Origin: Liolophura sinensis
Taxonomy: Eukaryota > Mollusca > Polyplacophora > Chitonida > Chitonidae
Reading direction: 5' to 3'
Assembly: GCF_032854445.1 (NCBI RefSeq)
Contig: NC_088301.1
Coordinates: forward strand, 42,529,116 to 42,581,186
Length of the DNA: 52,071 bases
The translations under genes and the position numbers were made by a program. The stretch's first letter is position 1. Each line of letters begins with the position of its first letter. Of the stretch, positions 45,461 through 52,071 are shown one piece after another. The notes beneath the pieces are model-generated. The model made no database searches, was not told the DNA's origin, and saw only the letters and a program-made list of their open reading frames with translations.

Positions 45461-47969
45461 CATCGAAGGGAGATATTCCTGCATCGTGACTACAGCTCTG
45501 GGAATTTCCTGTGCTTCACATTGGATCATTCTTAGCGTACTCTGTTTTATATCCATTTAATTAACTTGGATTAATCATTTTCCCGCATGCACGTTTTAAA
45601 ACATCAACTTTTTCATTTCTGGGCATTTGACCTACATTTGGCATGAGTATTTTCGTCCTACCATTTTGTTTACACGTGATATTTTGAACATTTTACAACT
45701 GTATGTGATACTAGATGGACATAGGGTATATGTAGGCATAACGTGATACAATTTGTGTACCTTTACATACTTACCTACTTAAATTAATGTCTGTGATATA
45801 TTCCCTTTGAAGATGTGGAGGGAACAGCCATATCAAGATCTCAAGATGCTATATCCAATAATATTTCCTCCTCTCATTCAATTTACGATAGCTCAAACAA
45901 TAACCGTTCATGAAAATTGGTGCATATTTTGTTTCCCATGTGAAAGGGGGTCGTTACACGGTTTAATGTCATTAAACACCATTAAACACTCATTCCAAAT
46001 TTATTTGATTGATGTTTTAAGCCGTACTCAAGAATACTTAACTTACACGACGGCGACCAACTTTATGGCGGAAGGAAACCGGGCTGTGCCCAGAGGAAAC
46101 CCACAACCTTTAAATCTATTTAACACTCAATTATGCCTTCTGGCGAACATGTCAAATCTTTTGACCTTAGGTTGTATGATTTAAGAGAACTATTTGAAAA
46201 TAATGACAATATTAGAACTAGTTTTTACTTATTTTTGCAGTTGTTTATGTACACGTGTAGTTCCCTACGGTATAAGCCATGTAGGAATAAGTGATGTGGT
46301 TAACTATATTTCGCAACTTTGCCTTGACTTGTTATCTCAATCAGTTCCAAGGACCCAAAGACTAGGATAGCCAGGTTGCTATCTTCGTTCTATTTAAGAA
46401 AAAAATACACAGTCATTGCAGTAATATACCATAGGGAGAGGAGTTTGTGAGCAAAACAAAGCGGGCTCTTAACTGTTGTATTTCAACAACAAAATTTTAT
46501 ATCAGAATAGCATATTTTATTGAGGTTATTTAGTGTATTTTCTCTTCCAGAAGAGTATGTAGGCACACAAAATAATTCACCTGTGTAAATGACCATTCCT
46601 AATGAATATACATACATTCTATGAGACACATTTTGTATGTTGGCATCAGCTGGGAAAAACACCAGCAGAGGAATTGGGAGCTCTGAATATAAATATTGAC
46701 TATGATAATCATATCCCAGTAAATCTTAACAGATTCACCTTTTTTTTTTCTGGTTCCCATTTAATGCCTTTGCCTTCATTGTCTATTTAACCTGTGCCAT
46801 GTTTAATCGCTCTAATAAGAAGACAGAGTAGTGAAATTATCACAGGTAAATAAAGCCCAAGACTGCTTAGTTGTACTAAGTCTATACCATCACAATTATA
46901 TGTATGTCATTGTATTCTACTTAACTTAAATTTTACAAAATGGTACTTTGGTTAAGTTAAGCAAATCATAAACCATGAAGAAAATAAATCAAATATTTTC
47001 AGTTGTTCGAGCATATAACCTTCACATATACAAACTGTCAGACTTACAACGTTATAATGCAAACTGATATTAGTTGCCAGATTATAGTTGAGGGTGTATT
47101 CAACGTCACCTTGAGCCAGAATTCTATGCAGTGGGACTATGGGAGACAAATGAAACTTAACCTTGTAAGTGACGTAGAGCTAGGGAAAGGCGAGATTGGC
47201 ATCTGTCATTTCAGCCTCAAAAAACATTTAAGTACAACAATCTACATGTAAATACCCATACATATGTACATGTTTGTGTATACTTGCACCCAATATATAA
47301 ATCTAGAATAGTTCTTTGCAGTGCAACCACTTTTAGATCACCATCTTTAAAAAGATTTCCACTTTTCATACACCATGTTTCGTACAACATGAAAGATATG
47401 CACCTGGTTTTGGTTCAATGAAACAAGAAGTTTTGGACCTTGCCTGTGGTTCATCCCACCTGACCCTTATTTGCATCCTGACATCATTAGTTCAGGAATC
47501 AGTTTCCAACTGGTTGTGTATACAGTAATCAAAGATGGTTGAACTGGTTTGTGGTTGTGGTGATAAACTAGATTTAGGCTTGATCCTAATCACTCAATTT
47601 GCTGTCATAAACCACTGAGAGTTTTATGGGCCAATTCCACACAGTCAAGTCAATATTTTAAACCTCGTCACAACGCTTTTTGGTACTGGAAATTTAATTT
47701 CTGATACACTTGTCTAAATACATTTATGAGGTGGGCAAAGTTATAATTGGTATTACCAAAAAATTACGCCCAAAACTGTATATCAAATTGATGCAGAAGT
47801 CAGTAATTGCTTTGTAAAATCGGTCCAAAATCTGGGAGTTAGGCAATTTACATAATTTTATGTAGAGACATGACTAATTATATGAGAGATCAGAATTTGC
47901 ATCTTGATTGGGAACATTTGACACTTAACCTATTTCTGACACAGATAATTTGAGGTACACGGCATATCA
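45461..47969. other. Intergenic region between convergent kinesin and SUCLG2 3' ends
   Basis: About 2.5 kb with no supported coding exon. It must hold both 3' untranslated regions. Candidate poly(A) signals are an AATAAA near 46849 on the plus strand for the kinesin, and an ATTAAA read on the minus strand at 47698-47693 for SUCLG2, about 270 bases past its stop. Both are weakly supported. A partial SINE lies at about 46000-46115. Confidence 0.5.
46000..46115 (-). mobile_element. 5'-truncated or degenerate SINE
   Basis: The plus strand reads atttatttgattgatgtttt, agccgtactcaagaatactt, acttacacgacggcgaccaa, then ggaaaccgggctgtgccc and ggaaacccacaacc. It matches the body of the minus-strand SINE at 48245-48480 block by block. 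The tRNA-like head beyond 46115 is missing. Confidence 0.7.
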
Positions 47970-50900
47970 TCATCTCAGACTGGCAACAGCTTTGATGGCT
48001 GCATCATCTAGATCTGTCGCAGACTGGATTGGCAGACTAGACTCCTCCAAGATCTTCTTTGCTTCATCCACGTTTGTTCCTTTAAAAAACGAAAATGAAC
48101 TGGATGGGATGACTTTTTTGTAAAGTATCAAAAAACCATGCGCTTCATCCACACTCAATATAAGACTAAAAAACTGACAAAACAGGAAAAGCGTTTCAGG
48201 CAAGGAAACAAAACTTAACTGCATCAGTATATTTCAACGTCTTAAGAGTCTGGTGTTTGTTGTTTTACGCAATACTCAAGAATATTTCACTTACACGACG
48301 CCGGCCAGCATTATGGGAGGAAAACCGAGCGATGCAGGGGGAACCCACAACCATGCACAGGCTGCTGGCAGGCCTTCCCACTATGCCACCCTGAGCTGGA
48401 CTTGAACTCATATCAAGCGCATTAGTGAGAGGATCTTGGGTTATTGCAATGTTCTGGTATGCTAAACACTTGGCCATGGAAGCCATGTCTGGTATAGAGG
48501 AAAAATGGCTATGTGGTAGCTGCCAATGGGCAAACTTTACAACTGACTTATGTTCATGAATATGATACTTCAACACTTCAACTGGATGTAAAATTCTGCT
48601 TACCTTCTAAACGAACCACAAGTGGAATTGACAGGTTGATAGTTCGGCATGCATTGGTAATTCCATTGGCAATTGTAGCACAATTAACAATTCCTCCAAA
48701 TATGTTAACCAAAATAGACTTCACCTAAGAAATAAGACACATGGGTATAAAATATGACAAGTATGACAATTATGACACCACAGGGAGACTTAAACTCCAC
48801 CATAATATGTGAATATGAGGCACATCAATTAACAAGATAATCAATTATCAAGATAACAAAGACTAAAGTCACTTCTCATCAATCCAATGTCTGCCAATAA
48901 TGTGTTTGGTATTCACATTTGGTATATCTTTTTCAAAAAAGGACTGATGTTCACAATTTCAACAAAACTGCTCATTTCATAGATTTTAGTGATGAAGGCC
49001 TTATCAATGAATAACATACAAATGACATGACACAAACAAGGCTCTGCAGGAAACCTATTAGGATGCTAGTAGCCTTCCATTCACTGCCTGCTGGGTGGCT
49101 GTGAGCAGATTCCCCAACACTGAAAGAATGACTAGCTGGTCATCATATACACAGGTCACAATAGGGACTAAGCAACATCAGAATTGGCCCTTACATTACC
49201 TGGTTATCTGAGGTCAGCAATTTGAAAGCGCTCACTACTTGTTTTTCTGTGACAGCACCACCAACATCCAGAAAGTTAGCCGGCACCCCACCATGAAGTT
49301 TTATGATGTCCATAGTTGCCATAGCCAACCCAGCACCGTTTACTGAAACCAATGTAATGTTGACAAATTCACCGAGATATCATATACTTATCTGATTAGT
49401 GTTTAATGTTGTACTTTAAGATAACAAGAAAAGTACGGCTAGTTTTCCATAAACAATCAACATCAATTCATATTATTGAATATCTGTTCATTGTTCATTT
49501 TTCAAAAAAAAAAAAAAAAAAAAAGACCCTACACACAACCTCTGAGTTCGATGCAATTTGTCTTCATACAGAATGTGGCACTAAAATCTCTTTCATTCAT
49601 TTGTTTGTATATAACAAATATATATTGCAAAGCACTTGCTCTGCTTCTCTTATTTGTCTGACTGATGTTTATCTCAAACCCACAAAGTTTTAACTTAGAC
49701 CACAGCGCTCCAGATAATCTGTGGCGGAAATATGGAGTAATGGGGAAAAAAAAACAGTACCGGAAGCTAAATGCAGTCTATGAACACCGAGGTCACAAAC
49801 CTCCCGTTCACAGGTTGCTGCTGAGCTAATGAGGTTCTGCACATTTGTCTACAACTTGTACGGTTACAGAAACATGTACAAAGTGTCTCACCTAAACATC
49901 CAATGTTTCCATCCATTCCAATATAGTTAAGGTTTGACCTGGAAGCTTCAACCTCTCTGGGGTCACTTTCTGACATATCATCCAAGGAAAATATTTCCTT
50001 CTGCCGAAACTCTGCATTGTCATCGAAATTAATTTTTGCATCAAAACATACCACTGAAAACAGAAGGACATTTGTAGCATTAAGTTGTCACAATAAAATC
50101 TAACCAAAATTCAAGTTCAAAATGCACCACAAAATCTGGTTACCATGGATATACAGCAGTATATATTTAATTGAAGGATTCTAATATATTTTCACTAAAA
50201 TTATTCACAATAAAAACCCCTAACACAAACACTTCTGTATTTGGAGTAGATGGGAGGTAAGGAAGACCTGAATGTCTTAGTAATCAGCTCCAATATTCCA
50301 GGGGTTAATAGCCCTGACCTAGCATATAGCTGTAGAAAATCAATTTGCGGCTACTACACAATTTGGTAACCATGGTAACCACTAACAGTAACAAATTCAT
50401 CAAAGTTAAAACAGTTGTTCTAAAATGCTTAGATTTTACAAACAAAAGTTAACAGTGTGTGCTTTGATCGAAATTGTTTTTTCTCAACCAGAAAAAATAT
50501 ATAATAAACTCAGTCAAGAATTTCACTGAAAATAAAATAGCAGTGTCAACAAACCTCTGCCATCATCAGTTTCTCCAAATGGATTGATTTCTACTTGTGT
50601 TGCATCCACATCAATGAATAGCTTGTACAAACGCTTTATCTGTTCTGCAGCCTATCAAAACAACCAGATCCTGAGAGATTTTATAAAGTGACAGAGACAC
50701 ACACAATATGAAGAAAGAAGATGAATACTCTAGACTTTTTAACGTTCAAATGTATATGTGAATCCAAATCAGATTTAAAATTCTCACTTTAAAGACAATA
50801 TATATATATATATATAAAATATCAAAGCTTACTTAAATTTTGGCTTACTGACAAATTGAATAGAAACTTTACCTCAGCTTGCTTACTGCCTGTAAATCCT

Positions 50901-51798
50901 AACCCTTTGGCCATTTGGAAGCTTGGTCCTCGGAGATTCCTGTCATAATGTCAATTGGCTCCTGAATTGAAAACGCACTAATGTGATAAAAAGCAGGTAC
51001 GCTATCAATGTTAATCATCCACAGAGCTCACAGAATCAGAAACACTAGCTCTTACAAGTGTCTTTAAAATGCTGACACATCATAAATTAATGTTCTCCAA
51101 GTCACACTGTGGCTAATGAACATGTGAGGATCTGAGGACAGCAAGCTAAAGGCTGATCAAGGCTCTATGGACCCATTCGTGGGAACATATTACTTAATTA
51201 TTGTACATTCACGGAAGGCTGAAGGAGTGAACACAACAATGTAACAATTTAAAAGAGCCGTAGTCACTCACGGTGATAATTGCATCAGGGTTTGTTGCAG
51301 CCACTTCCTCTATGTCCATGCCCCCAGAAGTGCTGCCCACCATTACTGGTCCCATGTGCTTTCGATCCATCAATATCGCAAAATAGGTCTCTCGTTCAAT
51401 ATCTAGTGCCTCAGCCACCATTACCTGAGAAAGTAGAATAAAATTTGCATTTGATTAAATCCAGAACTATTCAGTATTGACATATCGCCTTCATATCATT
51501 CCTGAAAACATTTTTTCTTGCAATTCATGGTTGCTTTGTTTTAGCATCTCTAATAAGGTTTTGTCATTAGTGTTATAATGATCAACAATTGTTGAAATGT
51601 ATCAGCAATGATAAACCTCTTATGCTGTAATACAAATGCTTATGAAGTAAGATACTCTTATCTCATTGCTAGGATTCACTGTAATAATATTACAGTTATG
51701 AACAAACCTTTGAGACTTTTACCCCCGTTTTTGTTGTTTGCTTAGTAACCAGGTTGTGGCCCACCATGCTGTCAACAAGATCTTTCACCTTGTTTGGA
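47970..51798 (-). CDS. SUCLG2: Succinyl-CoA ligase [GDP-forming] subunit beta, mitochondrial (5' part outside window)
   Basis: Eight exons on the minus strand: 51798-51708, 51424-51272, 50961-50873, 50651-50555, 50053-49892, 49342-49200, 48724-48604 and 48079-47970 (TGA 47972-47970). They give about 322 codons, the C-terminal three quarters of a protein of about 430. The beta subunit pairs with SUCLG1 in the mitochondrial matrix and makes GTP from succinyl-CoA in the TCA cycle. Visible motifs are VEINPFGET and [11 protein letters not shown] (ATP-grasp metal-binding region), [24 protein letters not shown], and the ligase signature [19 protein letters not shown]. The IANGI and EGTNV segments favour SUCLG2 over ADP-specific SUCLA2. 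Exon 50961-50873 appears to lack one base, which breaks the frame. The transit peptide and first exons lie beyond 51798. Confidence 0.9.
48245..48485 (-). mobile_element. tRNA-derived SINE in a SUCLG2 intron
   Basis: On the minus strand it starts near 48480 with an A-box-like tggccaagtgtttagc. A B-box gagttcaagtcc follows at 48409-48398, then the body (tgccagcagcctgtgcatgg, ggttttcctcccataatgc, gtgaaatattcttgagtat) and the tail near 48245. This is the most complete SINE copy in the window, with the same orientation as the host gene. Confidence 0.8.
49504..49524. repeat. Poly(A) tract in a SUCLG2 intron
   Basis: A run of about 21 A on the plus strand. No retroposed gene is recognisable next to it. 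A similar run of A interrupted by two C lies at 41150-41179 in a kinesin intron. Confidence 0.85.
50365..50380. promoter_or_regulatory. Perfect 16-bp palindrome of the RFX X-box type
   Basis: GGTAACCATGGTAACC is a perfect palindrome and matches the symmetrical X-box pattern bound by RFX factors (GTNRCC, 0-3 bases, RGYAAC). It lies in an intron of SUCLG2. A half-matching ggttaccatgg occurs about 220 bp away, near 50138. Whether it is a regulatory site is unproven. Confidence 0.35.
50801..50818. repeat. (TA)n microsatellite
   Basis: An uninterrupted run of alternating T and A in an intron of SUCLG2. Confidence 0.85.
50873..50961 (-). other. SUCLG2: SUCLG2 exon with apparent one-base frameshift
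   Basis: The exon has a good acceptor (aattcag) and donor (GTAAAG). It starts [14 protein letters not shown] in frame and ends [13 protein letters not shown] in a different frame, with a stop (TAG) if read straight through. It is 89 bases long, whereas its neighbours are in phase for a 90-base exon. The shift lies at about 50920-50927. It may be a sequencing or assembly error or a true mutation. Confidence 0.78.
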
Positions 51799-52071
51799 CT
51801 GCAATATAATACATAAAAGAATACACTGTTACAAGTACACTGTGTCATAAAGGGATGGTTTCTGAACACAGTGTTGTTTGTGAAACAATAAGAAAACCTG
51901 CGATTGACTCAGATAGATGACAAGGAATATTTCTAAGCAGCACCACAAAGTTTGATACATATACACATCTAGGGACACCTACATGTATTTATTACCACAT
52001 TTGTGATCAACCTTCTAACTAACAAGGCTCAGTGCTCACTAGGTCAATGTGACTCAGTGCTCACTAGGTCA
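51799..52071. other. SUCLG2: SUCLG2 intron at the window edge, with a 25-bp tandem repeat
   Basis: No coding exon was found between the first visible SUCLG2 exon and the window edge. From 52028 to the end a 25-bp unit beginning ctcagtgctcactaggtca repeats (second unit from 52053) and is cut off by the window boundary, so the array may be longer. Confidence 0.6.

Noticed and set aside
45807-46184. 125-codon open frame after the kinesin
   Set aside because: Its second half is the SINE copy, and no protein similarity or splice sites support it.
47003-47251. 82-codon open frame between the kinesin and SUCLG2
   Set aside because: No domain or splice support; AT-rich composition makes such frames common.

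Overview
The window is a piece of animal nuclear genome. Every gene is split by GT–AG introns, the base composition is AT-rich, and the long non-coding stretches carry tRNA-derived SINE-like elements and one decayed LTR retrotransposon. The SINE body type (ending in a short run before 'aaataaat', with a 'gaatattcttgag'-like core) is one I associate with lophotrochozoans, so a mollusc or close relative is the best guess. That assignment is inference.

Three host genes can be assembled exon by exon. (1) 14315 down to 372, minus strand, 3' end outside the window: 14 exons encoding at least 1138 residues. The protein has a likely N-myristoylation/palmitoylation signal, a long disordered Ser/Gly/Asn-rich region, a charged coiled-coil middle, and the start of a transglutaminase-like domain of the kyphoscoliosis-peptidase (KY) type in which no cysteine is visible at the usual catalytic position. 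(2) 32459–45460, plus strand: a complete kinesin-3 motor of the KIF28/KLP-6 type, 26 coding exons and about 929 residues. (3) 51798 down to 47970, minus strand, 5' end outside the window: the C-terminal eight exons of mitochondrial succinyl-CoA ligase, GDP-forming beta subunit (SUCLG2). One exon appears to be a single base short.

Layout: 1–14.3 kb is the coiled-coil/transglutaminase-like gene. 14.3–21.5 kb is gene-free. 21.5–24.7 kb is an internally deleted Ty3/gypsy-type element with about 0.3 kb LTRs. 24.7–32.4 kb is gene-free with diverged repeats. 32.4–45.5 kb is the kinesin. 45.5–48.0 kb separates the convergent kinesin and SUCLG2 3' ends. 48.0–52.07 kb is SUCLG2. Genes 1 and 2 are divergent but about 18 kb apart. 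KIF28/KLP-6 proteins are neuronal or ciliary cargo motors. Nothing in the sequence proves that the three genes act together.

The most unusual item is gene 1: an apparently uncommon arrangement (acylated N-terminus, coiled coils, cysteine-less transglutaminase-like fold) with 12 internal exons that all begin and end in phase 0. No prokaryotic-type system, CRISPR array, tRNA or rRNA gene was seen.
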